24,448 nucleotides of DNA. It comes from Streptosporangiaceae bacterium. GTDB taxonomy: Bacteria; Actinomycetota; Actinomycetes; Streptosporangiales; Streptosporangiaceae. Location of the stretch: positions 1 through 24,448 of the forward strand of contig JAICWX010000111.1 in assembly GCA_025934635.1 (NCBI GenBank), read 5' to 3'. Position 1 is the first letter of the stretch; the number at the start of each line of letters is the position of its first letter. Below are positions 1 to 7,785 of this stretch, one piece after another. The notes under the pieces were generated by a model that was given only the letters and a program-made list of their open reading frames with translations, searched no databases and was not told where the DNA came from. The position numbers and the translations under genes were made by a program.

Positions 1-442
1 CCTCGTCGCGGGTGTAGTCGATCGTCCGGTCCAGCGCGTCCTTGAGGTTGAGCTGGCCGGTGATCATGTTGTCCCACAGCGGGGTGTTCGCGTCCTCGAA
101 GTCGGCCAGCCAGACGTTCGCCCCGGAGTTGAGGGCGTTGATGGTCATCTTCTTGTCGGTCGGGCCGGTGATCTCCACCCGGCGGTCGGCCAGCCCGGGC
201 GCGGGCGCCGCCACCCGCCAGTCCGGGTCCTCGCGGACGGCGGCGGTCTCCGGCAGGAAGTCGAGCATGGCGCCGCCGGACAGCTCGGCCTGGCGGCGGC
301 GGCGCGCGGCGAGCAGCTCGGACCGGCGCGGGCCGAGCTCGGCGTGCAGCGCGGCGATGAGGTCGATGGCCTGCGGCGTCAGGATCTCGTCGTAACGATC
401 GCCGTACGGGCCCGTGATCTCCACGCGTTCGGTTCCCGGCAT
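1..442 (-). CDS. aceB: Malate synthase, N-terminal part (runs off left edge)
   Basis: The reverse strand reads from an ATG at 442 into an open frame of 147 codons that leaves the window. Malate synthase condenses glyoxylate with acetyl-CoA in the glyoxylate cycle. The visible protein contains the family block LNSGANVWLADFEDANTPLW followed by DNMITGQLNLKDAL, which is characteristic of the A-type malate synthase barrel near its N-terminal boundary. The preceding 100 residues (ELGPRRSELLAARRRRQAEL and similar) match the usual N-terminal helical region. A GAGGGAGG ribosome-binding site lies about 6-9 bases upstream of the ATG, so the start is secure. The first 30 codons are GC-rich like the rest of the window. 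The catalytic C-terminal half is outside the window, so integrity cannot be judged. A 22-base tandem repeat lies 39 bases upstream of the start, in its promoter or leader region. Confidence 0.92.
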   Translation of the reverse strand, partial: MPGTERVEITGPYGDRYDEILTPQAIDLIAALHAELGPRRSELLAARRRRQAELSGGAMLDFLPETAAVREDPDWRVAAPAPGLADRRVEITGPTDKKMTINALNSGANVWLADFEDANTPLWDNMITGQLNLKDALDRTIDYTRDE

Positions 443-480
443 GTCTGAGCGCCTCCCTCAAGTCTGGCTTTCATCCTAGG

Positions 481-564
481 GCGGGCCCGGGGAAGAGGCA
501 GGGTGGGTCCGGGGGAGAAGCAGGGCGGGGCCGGGGGAGAGGCAGGGCGGGGCCAGCGGGGAAG
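481..564. repeat. 22-base tandem repeat, about 3.8 copies
   Basis: Units at 481-502, 503-524 and 525-546 and a partial unit at 547-564 are near-identical. Each has the pattern GCGGGNCCGGGGGAGA-GCAGG, differing at a few positions. One strand is purine-rich. The repeat sits in the leader or promoter side of the malate synthase gene and outside any credible coding frame. Confidence 0.85.
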
Positions 565-899
565 TCCGCATCGGCATGCTATGCAACTGCGATAAGCCCC
601 GGCAGAATCCACTGCGCCCAGCCGCGATAATTGCGGTGGAGAATTGCGGCTGGCCGTCCCGGCCATTCAGGCTGATATTAGAAGGTCACCCGCCGCGGGC
701 CTGCCTGGACGCCGCCGAAGCGGCGGTCCGTCCGGGCTGCGCTGGCTGGCAGTGCAGGCCAGCAGGGCTCGCTGGCCGGAGATCGCGGCTACCGGGACCC
801 TGGCCGAGATGATAGGCTCTCATATCCCGAATAACGTTGATACGCGCCAATTTTAAAGATGTGCCAGATCTAAGCCGCAAGGAAAGTTTACCAAGAAAT
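565..899. other. Non-coding, hairpin-rich region upstream of the helR-like gene
   Basis: No open frame here has convincing codon usage. The region holds three inverted repeats: CCAGCCGC at 618-625 with GCGGCTGG at 646-653; a 6-bp stem CCGCCG-AAG-CGGCGG at 712-726; and GCTGGC-7 nt-GCCAGC at 745-763. The last 80 bases (about 820-899) are markedly more AT-rich than the surroundings, as expected of the promoter and leader of the downstream gene. I could not pick out one convincing -35/-10 pair. A half-palindrome GCCGCAAGG at 874-882 overlaps the ribosome-binding site. Confidence 0.5.
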
Positions 900-3254
900 A
901 TGACGATCAGTCAATCCAATTCCGCTACCAGCACGGCTATAGGTCAGGAACAGTCGTATCTTGATGTGCTTTACCGGCTGCTCGACGAAGCGCGGGACCG
1001 GGCCGAGCGCGCGCTCACCCAGACGCAGGGCAGCGGCGGTTCCGGCGGCACCTTCCAGGCCCGGGTCGAGCGTGACATCACGGCCGCGGAGCAGGCGCGG
1101 CGGCTGGCCCAGCTGAACGCGGTCGAGCACGGCCTGTGCTTCGGCCGCACCGACATGGCCGACGAGGCCCCGGGGGGGCTCGGGGGGGTCGTCCCCCCCG
1201 GAGCCAGCAGAGTCGCCGACCCCGACGCCAAGGCCAACGGGGAGTTCGGCCCCACCTTGTACATCGGGCGGATCGGCCTGCGCGACGACGAGCACGAGCC
1301 CAGGCTCATCGACTGGCGCGCGCCCGCGGCCCAGCCCTTCTACGCCGCCACCCCCAAGGACCCGGCCGGCCTGGTCCGCCGCCGGCACATCTACACCCGG
1401 CACCGCGCCGTCACCGGCGTCGACGACGAGGTCTTCGACCTCGACCGGCTGTCCGAGCCGGACCGCAAGACCCTGTCCGGCGAGGCCATGCTGATCGCCA
1501 GCATCACCGCCGGGCGCACCGGCCGGATGAGCGACGTGGTGGCCACCATCCAGTCTGAGCAGGACCGGGTCATCCGCTCCGCGCTGCCAGGCGTCCTGGT
1601 GGTGCAGGGCGGCCCGGGCACCGGCAAGACGGTCGCGGCGCTGCACCGCGCCGCCTACCTGCTCTACACCCACCGCCGCACCCTCGAGCGCCGCGGCGTG
1701 CTGGTCATCGGCCCGAATGCCACCTTCCTGCGTTACATCAGCCAGGTCCTGCCGTCGCTGGGCGAGACCGACGTGGTGCTCAGCTCGATGGCCGAGCTGT
1801 TCCCCGGGGTCAAGGCAAGCCCCGACGACGACCCGGAAGCCGCCGTGGTCAAGGGCGACGCCCGGATGGTGAACGTGCTCCGCCGTCACGTCCGCGACCG
1901 GCAGCAGGCGCCGGCCGGGGACCTCGAGGTCACCGTGGACGGCGTGACGATGACGGTGCCGCGGGAGACCGTGCTGCGCCTCCGGGACCGCGCCCGCGGC
2001 CTGCGCAAGCCGCACAACGTGGCTCGCAAGGTGTACATCACCGACCTGCTCGGCGCGCTCGCGCAGGCCGAGGCGCGGGCGCTGGACCGCCAGCTCGACC
2101 CCGAGGACGTAGCGTACGCCCGGGCCCGGCTCTGGGACGAGGCCCCGGTCCGGGCCGCGCTCGACGGCCTGTGGCCGTTCCTGACTCCCCAGCGGCTGGT
2201 CGCCGGCCTGCTGGCCGAGGAAGGTGCCATCCGCCGCGCCGCTTCCGGCTTCACTCCGGCCGAACGAGCGGCCTTGCACCGTCCCGCTCACCCCGACGCG
2301 TGGACCGTGGCGGACGTGCCGCTGCTCGACGAGGCCCAGCAGCTGATCGGCACCGACGACAGCGCGGACCGGCGGCGCCGCCGGGCCGCCGCCCGGGAGC
2401 GGCGGCTGGAGGAGAAGTACGCCCGGGAGGTGCTCGAGATCACCACGGTGGGGAACGAGGCCTTCGGCGCCTCGACCAGGCTCTCCGATCTCGTGGACGC
2501 CAGCACCCTGGCCGACTGGAACCGCGACTCGGGTCAGCAGCTCACCACGGCCGAACGGGCCTGGGCCGATCCGTCCTGGGCCTACGGTCACGTGATCGTG
2601 GACGAGGCGCAGGAGCTGTCCGCGATGGCCTGGCGGATGGTGATGCGCCGCATCCCGACCCGGTCGATGACCGTGGTCGGCGACGTGGCCCAGCGGGGCA
2701 GCGCGGCCGGCGCCCGGTCCTGGGCGCAGATGCTCGACCCGTACGTGAAGGGACGCTGGCGGGAGGAACTCCTGACCGTCAACTACCGCACCCCGGCCGA
2801 GATCATGGCGGTCGCCGCCGACGTGCTGTCCGCCGTCGCCCCCGGCGAGAAGCCGCCGGAGTCCGTGCGCGAGGAGGACGTCGCGCCGCGGGCCGTCCGC
2901 GGCCTCGGCCAGGTCGCCGCCGTCGTGGCGGCCGAGCTGGCCGGCCTGGAGGAAGGCGGCCGCCTGGCGGTGATCGCACCCGGGGCCCGGATGGCCGAGC
3001 TGGCCCGGGCCCTGCCCGGCGCGGTTCCCGGCGACCAGGCCGAGGTGCTGGACTCGCCGGTCGCGCTGCTGACCGTGGGCCAGTCCAAGGGCCTGGAGTT
3101 CGACCGGGTGGTCCTGGTCGACCCGGCCGGGATCTGGTCCCAGTCGCCGGCCGGCGGCCATGACCTGTACGTGGCCATCACCCGGGCCACTCATCGCCTC
3201 ACCGTCATCCATGACGGCGACCTGCCGCCCGCCCTGAGCCGCCTCGCCTCCTGA
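900..3254 (+). CDS. helR: HelD/HelR-type RNA polymerase-recycling ATPase (UvrD-like superfamily 1)
   Basis: This 784-residue protein is a superfamily 1 ATPase of the HelD/HelR group. These proteins bind RNA polymerase, push into its channels and release stalled or drug-bound polymerase; actinomycete HelR is linked to rifampicin tolerance. Visible motifs are an N-terminal coiled segment, Walker A GGPGTGKT at residues 237-244, Walker B VDEAQE near 567-572, motif III VVGDVAQRGS, NYRTPAE, motif V GQSKGLEFD near 727-735 and motif VI YVAITRA near 757-763. I start it at the ATG at 900, behind AAGGAAAG at 879-886. A TTG at 837 in the same frame would add 21 residues but has no ribosome-binding site. 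Compared with relatives as I remember them, residues about 90-115 look like an insertion rich in Gly and Pro; it contains a G7/G7/C7 hairpin. The stop codon overlaps the next gene's ATG (TGATG), so the two are probably co-translated. HelD versus HelR assignment is by family resemblance. Confidence 0.85.
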   Translation: MTISQSNSATSTAIGQEQSYLDVLYRLLDEARDRAERALTQTQGSGGSGGTFQARVERDITAAEQARRLAQLNAVEHGLCFGRTDMADEAPGGLGGVVPPGASRVADPDAKANGEFGPTLYIGRIGLRDDEHEPRLIDWRAPAAQPFYAATPKDPAGLVRRRHIYTRHRAVTGVDDEVFDLDRLSEPDRKTLSGEAMLIASITAGRTGRMSDVVATIQSEQDRVIRSALPGVLVVQGGPGTGKTVAALHRAAYLLYTHRRTLERRGVLVIGPNATFLRYISQVLPSLGETDVVLSSMAELFPGVKASPDDDPEAAVVKGDARMVNVLRRHVRDRQQAPAGDLEVTVDGVTMTVPRETVLRLRDRARGLRKPHNVARKVYITDLLGALAQAEARALDRQLDPEDVAYARARLWDEAPVRAALDGLWPFLTPQRLVAGLLAEEGAIRRAASGFTPAERAALHRPAHPDAWTVADVPLLDEAQQLIGTDDSADRRRRRAAARERRLEEKYAREVLEITTVGNEAFGASTRLSDLVDASTLADWNRDSGQQLTTAERAWADPSWAYGHVIVDEAQELSAMAWRMVMRRIPTRSMTVVGDVAQRGSAAGARSWAQMLDPYVKGRWREELLTVNYRTPAEIMAVAADVLSAVAPGEKPPESVREEDVAPRAVRGLGQVAAVVAAELAGLEEGGRLAVIAPGARMAELARALPGAVPGDQAEVLDSPVALLTVGQSKGLEFDRVVLVDPAGIWSQSPAGGHDLYVAITRATHRLTVIHDGDLPPALSRLAS
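1171..1205 (+). repeat. G7/G7/C7 hairpin inside the helR-like coding sequence
   Basis: Three seven-base homopolymers lie together: G7 at 1172-1178, G7 at 1182-1188 and C7 at 1193-1199. GGCTC plus the second G7 pairs with C7 plus GAGCC, giving a 12-bp stem from 1177 to 1205 with a TCGT loop and one bulged G. The reading frame stays open through it. Confidence 0.8.
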
Positions 3255-4381
3255 TGCACGACGGCTCCCCTTCCCCCTCCCCGCCACCCCCGCCGATGCA
3301 CGACGTGCTGCGGGTCCTGCGCGACCGGGCCCGGGCGGGAAGCCAGCCGGGCCAGCGCGACGACGGGCACCGGGTCGCGCTGGCCATCGAGGGCGGCGGG
3401 ATGCGCGGGACGGTCTCGGCCGGCATGGCGCTCGCCCTCGACGAGCTCGGCCTGGTCCCGGCCTTCGACGCCGTGTACGGCGCCTCGGCCGGGGCCATCA
3501 CCGGCGCCTGGCTGCTCAGCCGTCCGGCCGGGCTGCGCGGCTGGACCGAGCCCGCCTACGCCCGCGCCTTCATCCGCCGTTCCGGCCCGCTCCGCGGCCG
3601 CCCGGTCGCCGACGTCCGCTCGCTGATCGAGGAGCTGTACCAGACCACGTTCCCGATGGACTTCGCCGCGGTGCTGGCCAGCCCGGTCGAGTTCCACCCG
3701 CTGGCCACCGACGCCGCTACCGGCCAGTCCACCGACCTGCGCCCGGTGACCGCCACCCCCGCCGGGCTGCGGCTGGCCCTGCGGGCCAGCGCCGCCCTGC
3801 CGCTCCTCGCGGGGCCGCCGGTGGAACTGGCCGGCCGCCGCTTCTACGACGCCGGCCTGTCCGAGTCGGTCCCCTACCGCACCGCCCTGGACCAGGGCGC
3901 CACCCACGTCCTGGTCCTGCGCTCCCGCCGCGACCCGGTGATCGTGCCGGACGGCCGCGCCCCGGCCCGTTCGGTCCGGCTGCTCGCCCGCACTACCCTG
4001 CGCCGCGAAAGCCCGGCCCTGCGCGCCATCTTCCTGGCTCGCGACACCCGCCGAGCCGCCGACGACCAGCGCCTAGCCGACTACCAAGCCGCCCTCCCCG
4101 CCCCGCCCGTCACGTCCGGAGCAGGAGCCCCGGGGGCGGTGTACTCGATCCGCCCGCCGGCCGGCTCGCCCCCGGTAAGCCGCCTCGCCACCGACGGCCG
4201 CCTGCTCCGCGCGGCCTTCGAGTCCGGCCGCGCCGCCACCAACGCCACATTCGCCCCGTTAGTCCCCTGTGCCCCGTCGGCTGTCCGCAGCAGCGGACTC
4301 GGTGGCCCCCTGGGTACCTTCTTACGTACCCTGTGGGCCCCCGACTCCCTCGGCCGGGCCTACCAGGGGAGGGGGCCGTAG
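3254..4381 (+). CDS. Patatin-like phospholipase
   Basis: This 375-residue protein carries the patatin serine-lipase fold. The oxyanion loop is EGGGMRG at residues 46-52, the nucleophile elbow is GASAG with Ser78, and the catalytic Asp is in YDAG at Asp199, so the Ser-Asp dyad looks complete. Patatins hydrolyse acyl esters of phospholipids or neutral lipids. No signal peptide or membrane segment is evident, so it is probably cytosolic or membrane-associated. It starts on an ATG that shares one base with the helR-like stop codon, which implies translational coupling; a separate ribosome-binding site is not obvious. The last 80 residues are low in recognisable motifs and the gene runs 22 bases into the convergent SDR gene. 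The functional link to an RNA polymerase-recycling ATPase is unknown. Substrate cannot be predicted. Confidence 0.85.
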   Translation: MHDGSPSPSPPPPPMHDVLRVLRDRARAGSQPGQRDDGHRVALAIEGGGMRGTVSAGMALALDELGLVPAFDAVYGASAGAITGAWLLSRPAGLRGWTEPAYARAFIRRSGPLRGRPVADVRSLIEELYQTTFPMDFAAVLASPVEFHPLATDAATGQSTDLRPVTATPAGLRLALRASAALPLLAGPPVELAGRRFYDAGLSESVPYRTALDQGATHVLVLRSRRDPVIVPDGRAPARSVRLLARTTLRRESPALRAIFLARDTRRAADDQRLADYQAALPAPPVTSGAGAPGAVYSIRPPAGSPPVSRLATDGRLLRAAFESGRAATNATFAPLVPCAPSAVRSSGLGGPLGTFLRTLWAPDSLGRAYQGRGP

Positions 4382-5124
4382 GCGTCGGCCGGGCCGTCGG
4401 CGGTCCACAGGTGGCCCCACAAGATGCCGCTGGGGCCATCGGGACCCAGGGTGGCCAGGTGCACGCTGGCCACCGCGCCCTCGGCGACCGAGCGGAACCC
4501 GCTATGCCGGTTGAGGTCCGTGGCGGTGTACCCGGGGTTGGCCGCGTTGACCTTGACCGCGGTGTCCCTCAGTTCCTTCGCGTACATCGCGGTGACCATG
4601 TTGAGCGCGCTCTTGGACGACGGGTAGGCCAGGCTGGCGGGCATCTGCCCCAGCGGGCTGGCCGGGTCGGTCGTCGCGGTGATCGAGCCGACCTCGCTGG
4701 ACACGTTGACGATCCGCGCCGCCGGCGCCCGGCGCAGCAGCGGCAGCATCGCGTTGGTCACCATGATCACGCCGAACACGTTGGTCTCGTAGACCGCGCG
4801 CATCGCGTCGAGGTCCGTCTGGCTGGGCGCACCGCCGCCGACCGCGATACCCGCGTTGTTGACCAGGATGTCCAGGCGGCCGTACTCGCGGTCGATCCAG
4901 TCGGCAGCTTCCTGCGCCGACTTGGCGTCGGTCACGTCGAGCGGCACGAACCGGACCTCGGCGCCGTCCCCGACCGCCGCGCGAAGGGCCCGCTCGGCCT
5001 GCCGGCCCAGGACCTCGTCCCGCGCGCCCGCCAGCACGGTGACGCCGCGGGCGCCCAGCTGCCGCGCGGTCTCGAAGCCGATCCCCTTGTTGGCCCCGGT
5101 GATCAGGGCGATTGTCGTAGCCAT
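4360..5124 (-). CDS. SDR-family NAD(P)-dependent oxidoreductase
   Basis: This 254-residue classical short-chain dehydrogenase has a Rossmann glycine motif TGANKGIG at residues 9-16, NNAG in DILVNNAGIAVGG, a catalytic Ser in VNVSSEVGSIT and the YPSSK active-site motif (Tyr-x-x-x-Lys). The catalytic set is therefore complete. The N-terminus MATTIALITGANKGIGFETA places the start at 5124. An ATG-less extension of the frame further upstream is not needed. There is only a short GAGG two bases before the ATG, so translation may be weakly primed or nearly leaderless; a TACTAG hexamer just upstream could be a -10 box. It diverges from the XRE regulator with 95 bases between starts, a common arrangement in which the regulator controls the reductase. 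It overlaps the patatin gene tail-to-tail by 22 bases. Substrate is unknown. Confidence 0.9.
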   Translation of the reverse strand: MATTIALITGANKGIGFETARQLGARGVTVLAGARDEVLGRQAERALRAAVGDGAEVRFVPLDVTDAKSAQEAADWIDREYGRLDILVNNAGIAVGGGAPSQTDLDAMRAVYETNVFGVIMVTNAMLPLLRRAPAARIVNVSSEVGSITATTDPASPLGQMPASLAYPSSKSALNMVTAMYAKELRDTAVKVNAANPGYTATDLNRHSGFRSVAEGAVASVHLATLGPDGPSGILWGHLWTADGPADAYGPLPW

Positions 5125-5219
5125 GGCCTCGACGCTAGTAACCGGCCGGGGCCGCCGGGGAGAGACCGCCCGTGCCTGGGACCAGCGGTACCACCTTCCG
5201 GCGGCCAGCCGGAGGGACA

Positions 5220-6074
5220 ATGGAGGCCATGGAAGCCAACCGCCGCACCGAGCTGGCAGCGTTCCTGCGCGCCCGGCGCGCCCGGCTCAGCCCGCGCCAG
5301 GCCGGCCTGCCCGCGGCGGGCCCGCCGGGATCGCGGCGCACCCCCGGGCTGCGCCGCCAGGAGGTGGCTCAGCTGGCCGGGCTGTCGGTGGACTACTACA
5401 TCCGGCTGGAGCAGGCCCGCGGCCCGCACCCGTCCCGCCAGGTGCTCGCAGCGCTGGCCCGGGCGCTGATGCTGACCGCCGACGAACGCGACTACCTGTT
5501 CCGGCTGGCCGGCCAGGCGCCGCCCGCGCCGCCCCGGCCGGGCCGGGAGATCACGCCGGGCATCAGGGGTCTGCTCGACAGCATGCCGGGCGTCCCGGCC
5601 TACGTGGTGGACGCGGCCTACAACGTGCTGGCCTGGAACCAGCTCGCGACCCACTTCATCGGCGACCTGTCCAGTTACGAGGACCGGAACATGATCCGCT
5701 GGACGTTCCTGCGGGCGCCGCAGCACGTCGTCTGGAGCGACGCGGACTTCGTCCGCTTCACCCGGTCCACGGTCGCCGACCTGCGCGCCAGTTACGCCCG
5801 GTACCCGGGCGACCCGGGGATCGACAGCCTGGTCACCGAGCTGCTGGCGCTGTCGCCGCGGTTCGCCGCGATGTGGGCCGAGCAGGAGGTCGAAGTGCGC
5901 GGGCCGATGCTCAAGCACGTCGACCACCCGCTGGCCGGCCCGCTGGAGTTCGAGTGCCAGGTGCTGCACATCGCCGAGACCGGCCAGCGCATCATCGCCT
6001 ACTGCGCCGCCCCCGGCTCCGCCACCGAAGCCGCCTTCGCCGCGCTGGCCGGCCGCGCACCCCTTCCCGGCTAG
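5220..6074 (+). CDS. XRE-family regulator with MmyB-like ligand-binding domain
   Basis: This 284-residue protein has an N-terminal helix-turn-helix (RRQEVAQLAGLSVDYYIRLE, with the following LARALMLTADERDYLFRLAG). Its C-terminal domain matches the MmyB-like ligand-binding domain: DSMPGVPAYVVDAAYNVLAW, then the NMIRWTFL region and the final GPLEFECQVLHIAETGQRI. In actinomycetes such regulators often sit divergently beside an SDR gene and are thought to sense a fatty-acid-like ligand. The start is ambiguous. ATG 5220 lies three bases after GGAGGG and ATG 5229 is in the same frame with MEAN; a GTG at 5172 is less likely. I use 5220. The stop codon shares the four bases CTAG with the stop of the convergent membrane protein gene. 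The SDR is the most likely target, by position only. Confidence 0.88.
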   Translation: MEAMEANRRTELAAFLRARRARLSPRQAGLPAAGPPGSRRTPGLRRQEVAQLAGLSVDYYIRLEQARGPHPSRQVLAALARALMLTADERDYLFRLAGQAPPAPPRPGREITPGIRGLLDSMPGVPAYVVDAAYNVLAWNQLATHFIGDLSSYEDRNMIRWTFLRAPQHVVWSDADFVRFTRSTVADLRASYARYPGDPGIDSLVTELLALSPRFAAMWAEQEVEVRGPMLKHVDHPLAGPLEFECQVLHIAETGQRIIAYCAAPGSATEAAFAALAGRAPLPG

Positions 6075-7273
6075 GAGGCCGCTGCCGGGAAGGCCTTCTG
6101 CCAGACCAGCTGGCCAGCCGCGTCATACCCGCGCAGGTCGGCGCGGGCCAAGGACGACCGCAGGCTGGCTGGCACGGAGAAGTCCCACAGCCGGAGGCCG
6201 CTGCCCGGCCAGGCGGCGAAGGTCCGCGCACCGTACTGCTTGCCGTCGGCCAGTCGCAGCACGACGCGGCGCACGTTCTCATGGGCGTACCCGTAGAAAT
6301 ACGCCTGCGTGGTGCGCGGGCCGAACCCGCCGCCGAACATTTGCACCGCTGGCGGCCCGCCGGCTGGGACGACGGATACCGCCGAGCTCGAACTCGAGTC
6401 CCAGAAGCCGACCACGTGGCCGCCGACTCCTTCGGCCCGTCCGTCGAGCAAGTAGGCCGTCATCGTGCCCGCCGACGGCTCCACCGTGCCGGCCGGGTAC
6501 TCGAACACGCGTATCCCGCCCGTCCGCGGCTGGTGTGGCACCGGGAAATCCCCGCGGATGGACAGCTGGCCGAGCCTGCGGCCACTGGCGCCGGCGAAGA
6601 CGATCTGGGCGTTGCCGGGCTGCGGATAGGTCACCGCCCAGACCTTGTAGGGGAAACCGCGTCCCGAGACGAGCGCGGCGGGAACGCGGCGGCCGCCCGG
6701 CAGCAGCGCCGCGGCCGACGTGACCTGCTTCACAGCTGTACCCAGCCTGATCGCGTTGGGGCCGCCCGTTGACAACGCGACCTTGCCTGCCGGTACCGAC
6801 GCGGATCCGCAACTGCCGCTCCCGTAGTAACCGGGGCCGTCCGTCACCGTGCACAGCGCGATCCCCTGGTCCCGGGCGCTCTTCATGTAGCCGAACCACA
6901 CGAACGTCCACGTGGTCTTCCCGCCGGCGGTCAGCTTGATCGGTACCACCGCGGTCACCGGCGGCGTCCCCCGCATCAGGTAGTTGTTAGGCCCCGGCGG
7001 CGCCGGCGGCGTGGCGCTGGCCGGCGCCGTCGTCGGCCCGGGGTGGCCGGACCCGTCATGCTGGGCCCGGTTTCCGGTCAGCAGGGCCGCCCCGGCGATG
7101 ATCACGACGATGGCGGCGGCCGCCGCGACCGGGATCATGAACCGGGTCCAGGCCGGCCCCCAGACGGGCCGCCGTGTCCTGGCCAGGGTCCGTGACCAGG
7201 CATCCGGGCTGACTGGTGACTGCCCGGCGCGTTCACGCAGCGCTTCGCGCAGCCGGTCCTCGAGCGTGTTCAT
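6071..7273 (-). CDS. Membrane-anchored partner of the SigE-family sigma factor (putative anti-sigma or sensor)
   Basis: This 400-residue protein has a short cytoplasmic N-terminus (EDRLREALRERAGQSPVSPD), a single membrane segment at about residues 45-66 (IPVAAAAAIVVIIAGAALL) and a long extracytoplasmic part. The outside part is a Gly/Pro/Ala/Thr linker followed by what looks like a folded beta-rich domain with two Trp-rich repeats (KTTWTFVWFGY, KVWAVTYPQPGNAQIVF). No zinc-binding His/Cys anti-sigma motif is visible. Its ATG overlaps the TGA of the upstream sigma gene as ATGA, so the two are translated together, the usual layout of sigma factor and regulator. That context, not a recognised domain, is the basis for the role. 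No enzyme motif was found. The stop overlaps the convergent XRE gene by four bases. Confidence 0.7.
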   Translation of the reverse strand: MNTLEDRLREALRERAGQSPVSPDAWSRTLARTRRPVWGPAWTRFMIPVAAAAAIVVIIAGAALLTGNRAQHDGSGHPGPTTAPASATPPAPPGPNNYLMRGTPPVTAVVPIKLTAGGKTTWTFVWFGYMKSARDQGIALCTVTDGPGYYGSGSCGSASVPAGKVALSTGGPNAIRLGTAVKQVTSAAALLPGGRRVPAALVSGRGFPYKVWAVTYPQPGNAQIVFAGASGRRLGQLSIRGDFPVPHQPRTGGIRVFEYPAGTVEPSAGTMTAYLLDGRAEGVGGHVVGFWDSSSSSAVSVVPAGGPPAVQMFGGGFGPRTTQAYFYGYAHENVRRVVLRLADGKQYGARTFAAWPGSGLRLWDFSVPASLRSSLARADLRGYDAAGQLVWQKAFPAAAS

Positions 7274-7785
7274 GCGTGTTCTCCCAGCGCGGCGGCGAGC
7301 GCGGCCATACCCCGGCTCACGTTCGATTTCACGGTGCCCGGCGAGATCCCCATGGCCGCGGCGATCTCGCGTTCGGACAGGTCGAGCCAGTACCGCAAGA
7401 CGATGGCCTCGCGTCGTCGCACCGGCAGCGCCGTCAGCGCGGCCAGTACCTCCCGGTGATCCTCGTTGTGGATGGCGACCTGCTCGGAGGATTCCTCGGG
7501 CCGCGCGGCCGGCGTCCGCAGCCGGACGACGCGCAGGTGGCGGTGCCGGTTGCGGGTCAGGTTGCAGACGGTGGAGCGCACGTAGGCCACGGCGGCGTCC
7601 GGGTCCCGCAGCGAGCCGTGCTTCCTGATCAGCCGGGCGAACGCCTCCTGCGCGATGTCCTCGGGGTCGTCGGCCCCGAGCAGGTCGGCCAGCCGGACCA
7701 TTTCCGGGTACCTGGCCCGGAAGAGCCCGCTGACATCCCCCACCGTGTCGTCGCCGGCGTCAGGACCGGCCCGCAGATTCGCCAT
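7270..7785 (-). CDS. RNA polymerase sigma factor, SigE family (ECF-like)
   Basis: This 171-residue protein has sigma-70 region 2 (LFRARYPEMVRLADLLG, then DIAQEAFARLIRKHG and AYVRSTVCNLTRNRHRH) and region 4 (LPVRRREAIVLRYWLDLSER, EIAAAMGISPGTVKSNVSRG). The spacing and the LRYWLDLSE-type motif fit the small Actinobacterial SigE-fam group. I place the start at the ATG at 7785, which gives the usual family length. There is no Shine-Dalgarno sequence before it, so the mRNA may be leaderless or the start may be an internal GTG slightly downstream. An in-frame extension upstream to 8307 runs antisense through the start of hflX and is rejected. It is coupled to the membrane protein gene 7273-6071. 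The divergent gap to hflX (7786-8062) must contain both promoters; I could not assign them. Confidence 0.88.
   Translation of the reverse strand: MANLRAGPDAGDDTVGDVSGLFRARYPEMVRLADLLGADDPEDIAQEAFARLIRKHGSLRDPDAAVAYVRSTVCNLTRNRHRHLRVVRLRTPAARPEESSEQVAIHNEDHREVLAALTALPVRRREAIVLRYWLDLSEREIAAAMGISPGTVKSNVSRGMAALAAALGEHA

Noticed and set aside
618..653. Inverted repeat considered as a terminator of the malate synthase or helR genes
   Set aside because: It lies upstream of both genes and has a 20-base loop with no U-tract; it is reported only as an inverted repeat.
872..886. A possible rifamycin-associated element in front of the helR-like gene
   Set aside because: Only half of a palindrome resembles what I remember of the element; not enough to call.
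888..3287. A 799-codon open frame on the minus strand across the helR-like gene
   Set aside because: It is the antisense of a gene with complete helicase motifs; long antisense frames are expected at this GC content and its sequence is Gly/Arg/His-rich without any domain.
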